This document shows positions 1-9,971 of a stretch of 64,000 bases of DNA, in pieces (positions within the stretch are counted from its first letter, which is position 1; every line of letters starts with the position of its first letter). The position numbers were made by a program, and so were the translations under genes. A model generated the notes under the pieces. It was not told where the DNA came from, searched no databases, and was given only the letters and a program-made list of their open reading frames with translations. Source of the stretch: Diphasiastrum complanatum (lineage: Eukaryota; Streptophyta; Lycopodiopsida; Lycopodiales; Lycopodiaceae); the NCBI GenBank assembly GCA_029204225.1, contig CM055103.1, forward strand, positions 55,263,199 through 55,327,198, written 5' to 3'.

Positions 1-1181
1 TCATTCTATTTTCTGTACCATACTTGCAGGTACAGTCCGGGTGCCCTTCGTTTCGAGTTTGTAGCCCTTCGTTTGGCTCAAAACGAATAAAGGAGGCAAA
101 ATTAAGGGCTTTTTTACTTTTTGAACCAATTCTTTTGTTTGAAGGGACTTCAACCTTCAGTGAATTTGGACCCAACTCAACTTTCAAAGTGAATATTTTT
201 ATTAAAATTGAATGGCTAAATGCCCTTCAGCCCCTTCTAATGAAGTTTCCCATGGAAGGAAGGAGATCCAACGATCTTTTCACATCTCACGGTCTCTGTT
301 GCTTGCTGGAGGTTCGATCTATCCGCTGATCAGGATGGACTCACATCCGACAACTACCAATCAAATCGCGCACTAACTCGGAACCCTGCAGCCGCTGGCT
401 CACCTCAGAATGCTACAAGTTCACTCGCGATGGCCGCGTGCGAGCCTCCCGTGGCTCCTCCTTCTCTTCTCTCATAACTTTGGGTATGGCTACTCTCTGA
501 GATCTGATCCAGCTCCCTAGTGCTTCCACGACCAGTGCGGCCAGCTCAGATCCGATTGAATTGATCAGGGCACCCTCCTTCCTACTTTTATAGCAACAAA
601 AACAGTTGAATACAAAGAGAAATCCGCGTTTTTGAGCTTCCAAATCCTAGCCCAGGGTTTTTCACAAAAAACTGATCTTGGCTTCCTGTTCACAGTTCTT
701 TGACAAGCCAATCCTCTTCCTCTGAGGTCACCTTACTACTAGGAGTGTGATGCTTCAAACCGTTCTCAAAACGGTGTTCGTTTGAATGCACACCCTTTTT
801 GTCTACAACCCGTTGTAAATCCCAAACTCTCCGAAGATTGTACTTTTCCTGAAGCTCTCTTCAACGATGACACTTTATTGTGTACACTCCCTGTATGGCT
901 CTGATACCAACTTAGAATTTGCTTCAAACAGGAACACAGATCATGTTACACAGTAACACAGATAGAAAACACTTTCCACAGCAAGCTCACATAGCAACTG
1001 TTTTTCTCAAAATGAAATTACACTGTACATATAGTTCTTTACTCAGGCAACCCATGCATGACCCAGGTTGCCATCGGTGGGACACGTGTCCCATCGACTC
1101 ACCCCGTGGCGAGGCCAATTGATCCTTATCGACTGATAGGACCCACAATATAGTAGCACAGTTATTTTACTTTAATTCTAA
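1..1181 (-). mobile_element. Copia element A: 5' LTR and leader (left arm, cut by window edge)
   Basis: Read on the minus strand, an LTR (1181 to 912) is followed by an initiator-Met primer site TTGGTATCAGAGCC (910 to about 897) and about 900 bp of leader that runs off the window. The mirror copy at 19851-21276 shows that this leader leads to a Copia gag. Open frames in the leader, such as 413-643 minus (76 codons), show no recognisable domain and are probably not genes. Confidence 0.85.
912..1181 (-). repeat. LTR of Copia element A (left)
   Basis: About 270 bp bounded by inverted ends TTAGAATT...AATTCTAA and followed on the minus strand by the tRNA-Met primer site. The usual TG...CA termini are not clear, so the ends are approximate by 2-3 bp. 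It sits inside the coding remains of a Gypsy integrase, whose reading resumes at about 1190. Confidence 0.7.
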
Positions 1182-1189
1182 CTGTAGTA

Positions 1190-2440
1190 CATGAATGGGC
1201 AGCAAATATTGTTGAATATTTGATGTTAGGCCAACCTAACAACTCCTTGACAAAACTACAAAAGAAACAATTGATTATTAAGGCACAACCTTATCAATTG
1301 ATTGTAGGCTAATTGTATCGTCGTGGAATGGATGATAGTTTAAGAAGATATGTTTTACCACATGAAAGTATCTGATCTAATTATGTTATCACATGATGGA
1401 ATGAGAGGTGAACTTTTCAACATATATGACTGTTCGGAAACTTTTACAATTAGGATGTTGGTGGGTCACACTCATAAGGATACAAAAAATTTTATTCAAT
1501 CATGTGTTGTATGTCAACAAGCAAGACATCCTACGAAGTAGAATTATGAACATTTGCATCTGGTTCTATCACAAGCACCATTCAAGAAATGGGGACTTGT
1601 CTATGTTGGTCCTATTTATCTTGCAGAAAAAGGATCTCAAGCCTGATATATCATCATAGCAACTAATTATATGACCAAGTGGGTTGAAGCAAAAGCAGTT
1701 AGAGTTGTCGATGCAAAATCTACGACTAAGTATCATTGTAGATTTGGATGTCATATCGAGATCATAAGTGATCGTGGAACACACTTTGTCAATGAAACGA
1801 TCAAGTGTCTGTTGGAAGATTTTTTTATTATCCATCGGTCTACTACTCCGTTTTATCAAAGGGGTAATGGACAAGCAGAATCTTCTAATAAGATTTTCTG
1901 CAATCTTATGACAAAAATATTTGAAGCAAGTCGTTCTGATTGGGAACATAAACTGCATGCAGCGTTATGGGCATTCAGAACAACTTATAAAGTTAGTACT
2001 AATCAGACACTATTTCAGCTTGTCTATGGTCAAGAGGCGGTTATGCCAGTTGAATTCTTAGTACCATCTTTATGCATAGCAGCAAGGAATGGTTGGATGA
2101 TGCGAAATCTTTACAAATGCATCATGAGGCTTTGCATAAACTATGTGAAACCAGATTGATGACAGTCCATGCACTAGCAGCAAAGAAAGCACGTCACAAG
2201 GCACGACACGATCGTCACTTGCATAAAAAAAAATATGAAGGAAGGAGATCTAGCATTGATGTATAAGACCAAAGTGATCAAAGGTAAATTGAAATTTACA
2301 GGTGAAGGACCATATAAAGTGAAGTAAATATTGTCCTGCGGAGCAGTTATTTTGGAACACCTAGATGGAAGATGGTTTGACACCCCAGTGAATGGCAGCC
2401 GACTATGCAAGTTTTGGCAGCCAGTTCAACCAACATGATC
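1190..2440 (+). pseudogene. Gypsy integrase relic (left arm)
   Basis: Decayed 3' part of a Ty3/Gypsy pol. About 1190-1350 encodes the RNase H-integrase linker (LYRRGMDDSLRRYVL). The zinc finger follows: histidines in VGHTHKD and cysteines in SCVVCQQ near 1455-1530. The catalytic core at 1671-2100 has SDRGTHF (second Asp) and GNGQAES (Glu), but the first Asp, expected before the TKW motif, reads Asn in ATNYMTKW. A GPY/F-like C-terminus (GEGPYKVK, then DGRWFDTPVNGS) ends near 2440. Several stops and frame changes make it non-functional. Copia A is inserted at its 5' end. Confidence 0.85.
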
Positions 2441-3239
2441 AAAGATCTTCAAATTTTGCTTTTGTTGTTTTACACTACTTGTTGATTCTTTTTTTTTCTC
2501 AAAAAGACAGTATAAAAGAAAAATTTTAAAGAAAAGAAAAAAAGAATGATGAAAAAAAGTCAAAAAGTCATCACAGAAGAAAAAAAAAGAAGGAAAATAT
2601 TTTCAAGAATCAAATTTTGATAGAAAATGACCTAAAAAGTCATTTTTTGAACAAACAATGATAGGAAACTTCGTCGAGTTGCAAATTATCCATTTCCAAT
2701 TGTAATGTCACTATTGATTCAAAATAGAGTAGGAGGCCAAACTCGAGCCAATTACATCCAATTCCGATTTACGTATATTGAGTTCGACAAAGGTTATTTT
2801 GCAGAATAAGTACTTGTTTTGAACTCAAGACAAGAGTTCAGAAGCCTACCACTTTGGGAACCTTTGCTAAGCATGCTACCATATTTATGAACCTTCGCCG
2901 ACCTGATAGATGGATTCAGAATGCCAAAATTAGGTTGGACATAGGTCCAGATCCTGAGTTTTTTCATTAATTGTAGTATCTAGGCCAAGGATTGACTTAG
3001 GCGAGATTTTAACTTTCGCCAGATGTTTAGAACCTTCGCCGAGCCACACCATTGGTTAGGAACCTTCACCAAGTTTTTAGAAAGCTTTTTTTATAGTACT
3101 GAATATGCCTACAAATTTTTTGTCCATAATTGATGTGCCAAACTACTACTTTGTCTAATGGACCCTCAAAATTAGCCTATAAAAGGGTTGAATTTGATTT
3201 CATTTCTCACTTTCGCTAGCAAAGCTCTTGTAAATTTTT
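2441..3239. other. Non-coding, A-rich then TTCGCC-repeat stretch
   Basis: Downstream of the Gypsy integrase. About 2480-2640 is very A-rich (poly-Lys-like junk frames). About 2880-3080 has several imperfect AACCTTCGCC(G/A) motifs separated by 30-100 bp. No gene is seen. It is probably the 3' untranslated part of the Gypsy element; mirrored at 17793-18591. Confidence 0.5.
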
Positions 3240-3884
3240 CGCACGACCAAACTTTCACACAACTTTTTGATGCACTTTCAAGCCTTCTTTACTTCCAGTT
3301 TCTATCTTTTTCCATCATGTCTTCTAGTGATACCAGTATTGCACTTTGTTGTTAAACGTGATGTTCCATCTACAATGGACATCATGTCGCTTCCAAGAAC
3401 AATCAGGGTGTCTAAATGGATAAACCTTGTTGAGCCCTTGCTCACAGCGATGGGGACTACGAGCATGACTTCTCAAGTAAAATCAACATGGATTTCATCA
3501 CCATGGCATTTAGTACTTGGGACGAGGCCAAATCCAAGTTTTATAGCACTTTTCAGAGAGCTATCCACTAGGTGTGAGTTTCTGAGGCTGCCCTTGCTGC
3601 CATAGGAATTTCTTCTGAGACACATGTTAACTCAAATCATAAGCATGCCAAGTCAGTTATCAAGCCATTTATTGACACCACCATTGAACTATACCACACC
3701 AATGATGGTTACCTGGTAGAGGCCATTAGTGATCCAGTTGTCCTCCTGGCCACCACCCAGTTCTTGAACAACTTGTTGATGGTTGGCAACCTCATGAAGG
3801 AAAGGATCTTGTCCCAGATCCTCCATCGCGTGGTCGAATCTAATTATAAATTAGATAAGGGAGACTTGGAGCCTTGTGACTAGT
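3240..3884 (+). pseudogene. Orphan decayed coding stretch (left arm)
   Basis: An ATG near 3318 (MSSSDTSIA) opens a frame that soon stops. A second frame covers 3350-3605 and a third, 3605-3880, reads as a soluble helical protein (SETHVNSNHKHAKSVIKPF, then LLATTQFLNNLLMVGNL) ending at a stop near 3883. I do not recognise the family. The coding-like composition and the nearby Gypsy suggest an extra ORF or a decayed gag of a retroelement. Mirror copy at 17150-17794. Confidence 0.4.
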
Positions 3885-4862
3885 ACAAATTGGTCTTTGG
3901 AGAGCTGTGGATTTGCTCTATGAATTTTAGTGGAAATCATAGGATTTTTGATGAATTTAGTGAATTGTTTTACCTACAATTGATGGTTTTTGCAAGAAAT
4001 TGGTTATAGGATCTGGTGTACTACGTTTTCCAGATTGTACTTACTATTTTACAGTCATTAATTACAGAATTTAATGATTGCATGATGTTTGAATAGTCAA
4101 AAGATTCACTAGATAGTGATATTGGAACCAAAAATTGGGGTTTTTGGGCCGTAAATGGGCTATGGAAGCCATGTTTGACTTGAATTAAGACTTTTAGTGC
4201 TTGCGTGCAATGTATTTACAGGGATTTCGATTTGATTGCACAAATTTGTGGATTTTCCCCACAAATTTTGGTCAAAATTGGTCATGATTTTTGGACTAAT
4301 TTTGGGGTAGATCTCAAAATTCTCTACCAAGACTTGGTATGAACATTTTCAGAGATGTAATGAAGCTATCCGTAAGCTTTCATGAAGTTTGGTAGGGATT
4401 AGATGAATTTACAAAGTGCAAATAGGCCTTTACATGAATTTAGGCCCTTTAGCACATTTACATGTATAAAAATTAAAAAAATTTACAATATATAACAATA
4501 ACTTGGATAATGTGGGATCATGAGGCTCCACAAGTTAAATGCAAAAATTCACAAGTTTCTTTTAAACCATCAGTTTTAAAAAAACTTAGCAAAACCAAGT
4601 CCTTACCAATAAACCAAAAAAACTCAATGTACTATAAGTTTTAAAGGTTAAAAGGGAAAGAGAAACTATTGTTAAGAAAATTACTAGTTATCACCCAACT
4701 AGATTTAAATCCTAACAACAAAATTTCCACCTTTTCAAAAAAATAAATTTGAACTAAGGCTACTAAACACAACCAGCCACATTCCCATAAGGAATATCAA
4801 ACGCAAAGGCAGATAAGAGAACTAGTGCAGCTCGAAAGGAAGTCGACTACTTTGATACCAAT
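3885..4862. other. AT-rich stretch inside Gypsy B, no gene seen
   Basis: The part next to 4862 is the start of the Gypsy B internal region on the minus strand: primer site, then AT-rich leader. The stretch 4549-4862 matches 45708-46022 in reverse. The rest shows no coding signal. Mirrored at 16172-17149. Confidence 0.5.
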
Positions 4863-5310
4863 TGTTATAACTCCCTAGGATCATCGATTGCCTTGAAGGT
4901 TCTGCAAACCCCATATTAGAGACGACGCACCATAACCACCCAACTGTAGAGTCACAACCGACCCACCCCCATGCCCTCCCGGTCTAGACTCCTATGATAA
5001 CTGGCGTCCCATACCACCAGCCATCGCACTCGGCTCTCCCTAGCACACATCTCCTGGCTTGGAGATACATTCTGGCTCATGCATGTGCTCTCCATCCACC
5101 AACTCCCAGGTAGACTGAGTCAATGGAAAGAGGGAAACCCCACCACTATATAGGCATAGCACAGTGGGTCCCATCAAGCACGGTCCTGCCGACGACACAT
5201 GACCGCGTAGGATGGTGACGCGTGGCACCTAAACATGTCGATAACTCCAGTCATGCGTCATGCCCCTTGCGAGGCCATCACTAAAAGGCGTACCATTATG
5301 GTACATAACA
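4863..5310 (-). repeat. LTR of Gypsy-type element B (left arm)
   Basis: A 448-bp LTR with clean inverted ends TGTTAT...ATAACA. On the minus strand it is followed by a primer site (TGGTATCAAAG, initiator-Met type, about 4860 downward). It holds a TATATAG promoter-like box and an inverted GTACCATAATGGTAC near its 5' end. The 5' end abuts a (GA)n tract directly. A 62-codon open frame is shared by all LTR copies but has no recognisable domain. Confidence 0.88.
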
Positions 5311-5327
5311 GAGAGAGAGAGAGAGAG
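5311..5327. repeat. GA microsatellite next to Gypsy B LTR
   Basis: Short (GA)n touching the LTR end; mirrored as (CT)n at 15707-15723. The sequence after it (5331-5478) is a repeat also found at 33464-33613, where the same CT tract has no LTR. Confidence 0.9.
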
Positions 5328-5330
5328 GAA

Positions 5331-5478
5331 GATGAGATGTGAGTGATTTGTTGAACTATAGATTGATTACATTTGTGCATTTCATAGTAGTTTGGTTATT
5401 GTTTATTGGTTTGTGAACTAACAATGACTCTTTGAAAACATGATTAATGAATGGTTTGTTTCACATTGTTTTCTTTGT
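5331..5478. repeat. Dispersed repeat matching 33464-33613
   Basis: The sequence from GATGAGATGTGAGTGATTTG to TTCTTTGTAG is nearly identical to the reverse complement of 33464-33613 and, in part, to 22888-22959. It ends exactly where Copia RNase H coding begins, suggesting a recombination junction. Confidence 0.75.
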
Positions 5479-6015
5479 AGATACATTCGAGCTACAGAGG
5501 ACTTTTGCATATGCTATGGAGAAGTCAATAACGACAATCTCCATCAGCTTTGTGGATATTCAAATGCGAGCTGGGGAGGAGATGTAGATATTCATAAATC
5601 CACATCGGAATTTACATTCTTCTTCAATGAAGGTCCTATCTATTGGAACAATCATAAGCAAACCTATATTGCTCATTCCTCCACAGAAGTAGAATACATT
5701 GTTGTCTCTCAAGCCTTTAAATAAGGAATTTGGTTGAGAAATTTATTGTCAGACATTAGTTTGAACCAGTGTACTCCATAATCAGAGTGCCATTGCCTTA
5801 TTGGCCAATCCTAGGTTCCACTCCAGGAGTAAGCCCAAGAAACTTGATATCACTATGTCAGGAGTAAGGTTCTCGACAGAGATGTGATCTTAATGTACTA
5901 CTAGATGCAAAACATGATCGCAAATGTGTTTACCAAGGCATTGAGCATTGATGCACACAAAAAAATTTATGCATCGCTTAGTCTGAAAATTAAGGCACTC
6001 ACGGATCCAGATTAA
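5479..6015 (+). pseudogene. Copia C RNase H and pol C-terminus (left arm)
   Basis: Starts abruptly at RYIRATEDFCICYG and continues with the Copia RNase H signature (GYSNASWGGDVDIHKSTS, then YIAHSSTEVEYIVVSQA), to a stop near 5724. The frame then continues in pieces (GIWLRNLLSDIS; ALTDPD) to about 6015, just before an AAGGGGAGG polypurine tract and the 3' LTR. Everything upstream (gag, protease, integrase, reverse transcriptase) is missing. The normal DSDW motif reads NASW, so the catalytic site is damaged. Confidence 0.85.
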
Positions 6016-6022
6016 GGGGAGG

Positions 6023-7069
6023 TGTTGGATTTATTCCTATCCTCTCCTAAATCTCATGTTAATCTAGTTCCATTCACATTGTTGTTGTTTTAAATGCATG
6101 ATCGCACAGTCTGAAGAAATACTTTATTACTGAAAACAGACATCAAAATGGGAACCGACTTGTCAAGCGAGCCCGACTTGTCGAGGAAGCCCGACCTGCA
6201 GAGGAAGCTTGACTTGTTGAGGAAGTCCAACTTGTCGAGGAGCCCGACTTGGCTGACTTGTCGAGTAAACCCGACTTGGCCGACTTATCGAGGAAGCCTA
6301 ACTCAGCCGATTTGTCAAGGACTTCTCACGCCCACCTCCTATACTGTGCAACCACCTTGATAAGGATAGCAGTAGCCACGATGTACTTCAGACGGCGGAA
6401 CACTCCACCATTCTTTCTTGTACATACATTTGCACCAATGCAAATAGCACAAATTTCTATTGAGTGGGTAATTGAAAAGGTTTTCCTAAGAAGATTCCCT
6501 TCAAAACTTTAAAAATCAAGGTACCAAAATAAAATCACATCTTTTCGGTAAAGTTTTTTTTTTAAGTGCAGGCTTTTTGATTTTTTAAATCTTCAGAATG
6601 CACATACCATATTATCAAAAATACATTAGTAAGAAACTACACAACTATGTGCATTGCAAATTTGATATTGTTTTAAAAAATATCACAAACAAAAAATGAG
6701 CTTAAAATTCATATAGCTAATTAACTCTTCACTAGGATTTTGTTATAGGTATTTGCATAAATCATTAATAAATTATTCATATTTTAAATGTCATCTAAAT
6801 ATTTGGCATCTAGATATTTTCAAAACATTATAATGATGTATTAGATTGCATAAAAATTTCATAACAAATAAATTTATCAAAATGCAGAATAATAGTGCAT
6901 AAATAAACAAGAACTTTTTATAAATCTAAGAATAAGCTCATGAAGCATAATATCTCAATTATATCATTGTGAATCTCATAGAAATAAGATTTTGATTTTC
7001 AAATTTGATTTTTCCAATAACATAAGGTTCTGGCCAATTACATTTATGTTTTCAAATCAATATCCAACA
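6023..7069 (+). repeat. 3' LTR of Copia C (left arm)
   Basis: About 1047 bp, with inverted ends TGTTGGAT...ATCCAACA, immediately after the polypurine tract AAGGGGAGG. It contains a minisatellite of GACTTGTCGAGGAAGCCC-like units at about 6150-6330. The remainder (6400-7060) is AT-rich and non-coding. The LTR is inserted at the 3' end of the methyltransferase-like gene (minus), whose stop lies at 7089. Confidence 0.8.
6150..6330. repeat. 18-21 bp minisatellite inside Copia C LTR
   Basis: About nine imperfect units of the type GACTTGTCGAGGAAGCCC (variants CCGACCTGCAGAGGAAG, CCAACTTGTCGAGGAG). It creates spurious repetitive frames such as PDLSRKPDL. Mirrored at 14702-14882. Confidence 0.85.
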
Positions 7070-7088
7070 ACATATATTCCCTAACATA

Positions 7089-9060
7089 TCAAGCAATATC
7101 TAGTAACATCTCAGGTAGGGCCTTCCCTGCTGATTGAGAAGCTTGCCCCTCATCAATGACATCAGTAGCCCTATCAGTGAAATCTCGACGGGGCTCATTA
7201 ACCCAATCATCCTCATTTGAAAACATATCAATCAACTTATTGATAAATCTTTTAGGCTTTTGGTAAGGGTTAACCAAAGACCTACCACCCTCTTAGTGTC
7301 TCAATTTCGAGTGATAGCTGGACATGAAATGACATTACTACATTGCTCATTACAATGAATCCGCAATCTCTTTTTCTCATGGGCATCATAGTAACCCACG
7401 GTCATCATTTCAAAAGAACTGATAAGCCGGCAGCCTTGTGCACGTTCAAGATTTGTTTTGTTCCTGCGTATGTAATACCATATTAGTAGTGCTCAATAGC
7501 ATGACATGTAGCTTTTAGAGATGCAATGACTGATGACGATTGAGCCACGCTATGGAAAATCACACATCGCCATAAAGAAGGTGTTGTCAAGGCAGCAAAA
7601 TCAATCACCAGCTTCATTATTTGAGGGTAAGGAACTGGTTTCAAGTCATTAATAGAGCCAGTCATTCTGAAACCATATAGAATATCCGCAATGGCAAGAG
7701 TATACTCATGCTTTGGGACTTCTTCTATCAATTTTGAGACATCTAAACAAACAATCCGATATGTAAATGTCCTCATCGGATCCAATAGACAAGTGAAGGT
7801 TTTGTAATCCTCGAACATTGGTAGGAGGGAATCTTTTAACTGAATTCTCATTCATTCTTCCTTAGCCCTCTGTGTATGCGACAGAAAGTTTGGAGGGCAA
7901 TCCAAGTCCTCTCCAGCCTTTGCCTTCTTTGGCTGTAAAACCACAACAACAAATATATCTGTTTAATTATATATGTTAAAGAGTTAAATCAAAACATAAA
8001 TATATAATTTCTACATTCTTACCTTATAATTCTGGAAAACCAAAAAGAATTCAGACAAAGCTTTCGTTGAGCTGGTAGTGCATCGAAATGGTGTGTCCAA
8101 CTCGATGCAATGCATTGAGTTGGTGGTACAATTCGATGCAGTGCATCAAGTTGGTGTATTGGTATACCAATTGGTACACCAACTCAATGCACTGCATCTA
8201 GTTGGTCCACTACTCAATGCTCTGCAATGCAAGTATTATACTAAAAACAACAATAAATGACTGAATATCAAAATAACTTACTTCTTAAACTCAAGGTGCA
8301 TCTCATCCATGCTAAGCTCCTTTGAGACAACCCGTGAAAGTACTGACACAATGGTGGTCTCATCCTTGATTCCCTGAAGAGATCTCCACCAGTGCCCCCT
8401 CATATCATCTGCAAGCTCCTCAATTTGAAGGTCAAGCTTTTTTGTAGCCTCTTCCCACATTCTGAAAATAGTGTCTTGAATATCCCACACTTGTCCTTGA
8501 TGAAAAGCCAATTGAAACCATGAATCATATTTACGAAGGCCATGTGACTTTTCGAACTCATCAACGACTATTCCAACCTCTAGCAACCATTGGCGTCTCA
8601 ATGCACCTTCAACTTTTTCGTGAGATTTAAGATAATCAGCATATTCATGGTGAAAAAACCTAATCTTTTCAACAAATGACATCCTGGCCTTGTAATCGTT
8701 ATCATTATTGTGATCCCAGACAAGTAACTTCGCTTCTTCGAGTGTCAAATTACAGAATATTTTACATTCAACAAATCGAAAAATGCTGGTAGTCGGATAA
8801 GCAGCCACTAGATGTCAAAGCAGTTGCTTTCAACTTGCACACATACAAAATTAGTCCTTCCTCTAGAGAATACGATAATGCCCAAGAATTATTTGGCAAT
8901 TTCTTAATGGAAGATGAGGAAGATTCTTTAACTGACTTTCCTTTTGGATCTTCCAATGTCTAGGCAATGGATCGGCTTGTCTGGCCTTCAACATTGTTGG
9001 AATCTGTGTATCAGGCAATATTCCTAAATTTTGGCTATCATGTGATAACTTTAGTCGTTT
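7089..9060 (-). pseudogene. DNA N4/N6 methyltransferase-like gene, copy 1
   Basis: I read this as a decayed relative of beta-class DNA amino-methyltransferases (N6_N4_Mtase type). Visible in minus-strand order: a charged N-terminal part (about 9060-8768), a helical 176-codon part (8808-8282), a DPPY-like motif DILYGF with codon D at 7686 (copy 2 reads DIPYGF), a middle part, and motif-X-like NPYQKPKRFINKLIDMFSN at 7274-7215. The FxGxG SAM motif expected right after is absent, replaced by an unrelated acidic tail ending at 7089. A GTAAGT donor (8281-8276), a possible 9-nt micro-exon (8031-8023) and a 90-bp intron (8022-7933) are suggested. Frame breaks near 8808 and an in-frame TGA near 7854 occur in both copies. 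A catalytically dead or merely similar protein is possible. Confidence 0.5.
8064..8230. repeat. Palindromic minisatellite, intronic cluster
   Basis: Four to five imperfect copies of CGATGCANTGCATCG in alternating contexts (TCGATGCAATGCATTGAG, TCGATGCAGTGCATCAAG, CAATGCACTGCATCTAG), within the proposed 250-bp intron 8032-8281 of the methyltransferase-like gene. A GGTATACC-type palindrome lies at about 8161. Confidence 0.85.
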
Positions 9061-9099
9061 CTCCCTTTTTCAAGGGTTTGTTTCTTTTTGTGTTGGTGA

Positions 9100-9605
9100 T
9101 ACAACATTACGCACTGCATCAACTAGGTAACCATCTCGATGCACTACATCGAGCAGGTTAAAAAACCGATGTGCTAGTAATATGTTAGTCTAATTTCGAT
9201 GCAGTGCATCGATGTGGGTAACAAACTCGATGCACTACATTGAGTTGTATCACCAACTTGATGTAGTGAGTTGGACACACTCACTCGATGCAATGCATCG
9301 AGTTGGACACGCCAACATCGAGTTGGTGGTCCATCTCGATGCATTGCATCAAAATGCTGTGTCCAACTCGAGGCAATGCATCGACTAACTTGATGCACTG
9401 CATCGAGTTGGACACACCAACTCGATGCATTGCATCGAGTTGGTGGTCCATCTCGATGCATTGCATCGAAATGGTGTGTCCAACTCTATGCAATGCATTG
9501 AGTTGGTGGTACAATTTGATGCAGTGCATCAAGTTTGTTACCCACATCGATGCACTGCATCGACATGTCCCTCATTTTCGATGCACTGCATCGAAATTCG
9601 ACTAA
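9100..9605. repeat. Palindromic minisatellite, main array of copy 1
   Basis: About fifteen units of the core CGATGCANTGCATCG, spaced about 25-40 bp, linked by GTTGGACACACCAA or GTTGGTGGTCCA. The best unit (9417-9443) is a 27-nt palindrome with 13-bp arms around one central base. It lies in the intergenic space between the two divergent genes. All frames through it are repeat artefacts. Confidence 0.92.
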
Positions 9606-9971
9606 CATATTACTCAACCCTAGGAAAGCAGTGGCAAATTTTTTTAACCCTAGGAATCTGCAGCGAGTGATACCCTTAAATAACACTACAAACATACTTG
9701 CAGTTTGCTAAGGCAAGGGGGAGGGAATGTAGTGCAGGATCTTGTGCCTTCAGTCGCGCCTTCGTAGCTGCTCAAGGAGGATCTTTGCGAGAACGCTCTG
9801 CTCACCAAGAAATGTCGTGCTCAAATGATATTGGGTGGGCCCTTTTATACTTTCTCCCTTTTCAAATATGGAAAGTTGTCTTGTCAAGCTGAAAATAATT
9901 AAAATAATTTCTATTTTTGTCGTGACATGCATAATGTTGATTTTTAAATATTTTTTTCACTCGATTTACAG
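9606..9971. promoter_or_regulatory. Probable leader/promoter space of the DUF7869-like gene
   Basis: Between the palindromic array and the first recognisable exon. It is conserved in copy 2 (24758-25132), including a TTTTATAC TATA-like box (9843 and equivalent) and a pyrimidine-rich acceptor. Short open frames (for example 9698-9892) differ in frame between copies and are not supported as genes. Confidence 0.35.

Larger units (their letters stand above)
1..7162. repeat. Left arm of a giant inverted repeat
   Basis: This stretch recurs as its reverse complement at 13870-21031; paired positions sum to about 21032, drifting by only 1-2 through single-base indels. Every open frame in the arm has a mirror copy with near-identical translation. 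The arm starts at or before the window edge, so its true outer end is not visible. Its inner end is at about 7162, where the left side continues into a methyltransferase-like gene and the right side into dioxygenase exon 2. The arm holds nested Copia and Gypsy pieces, listed separately. Confidence 0.97.

Noticed and set aside
24-329. 101-codon frame at the window start
   Set aside because: Lies antisense in the Copia A leader, with no domain; both copies simply mirror each other.
5040-5228. 62-codon frame present in all Gypsy B LTRs
   Set aside because: Shared because the LTR copies are related; no domain, and it lies across the LTR promoter and transcript start.
7200-7290. Intact methyltransferase with a full SAM site
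   Set aside because: The FxGxG motif expected after the QKP segment is not readable in any frame, so an active enzyme is not claimed.
9100-9605. CRISPR-like array
   Set aside because: Spacers are not unique; the linkers repeat too, units are palindromic and vary, and the context is a plant genome.
9174-9695. Several overlapping His/Cys/Ile-rich frames on both strands
   Set aside because: Produced by the palindromic minisatellite, which is open in many frames because its unit is nearly self-complementary.
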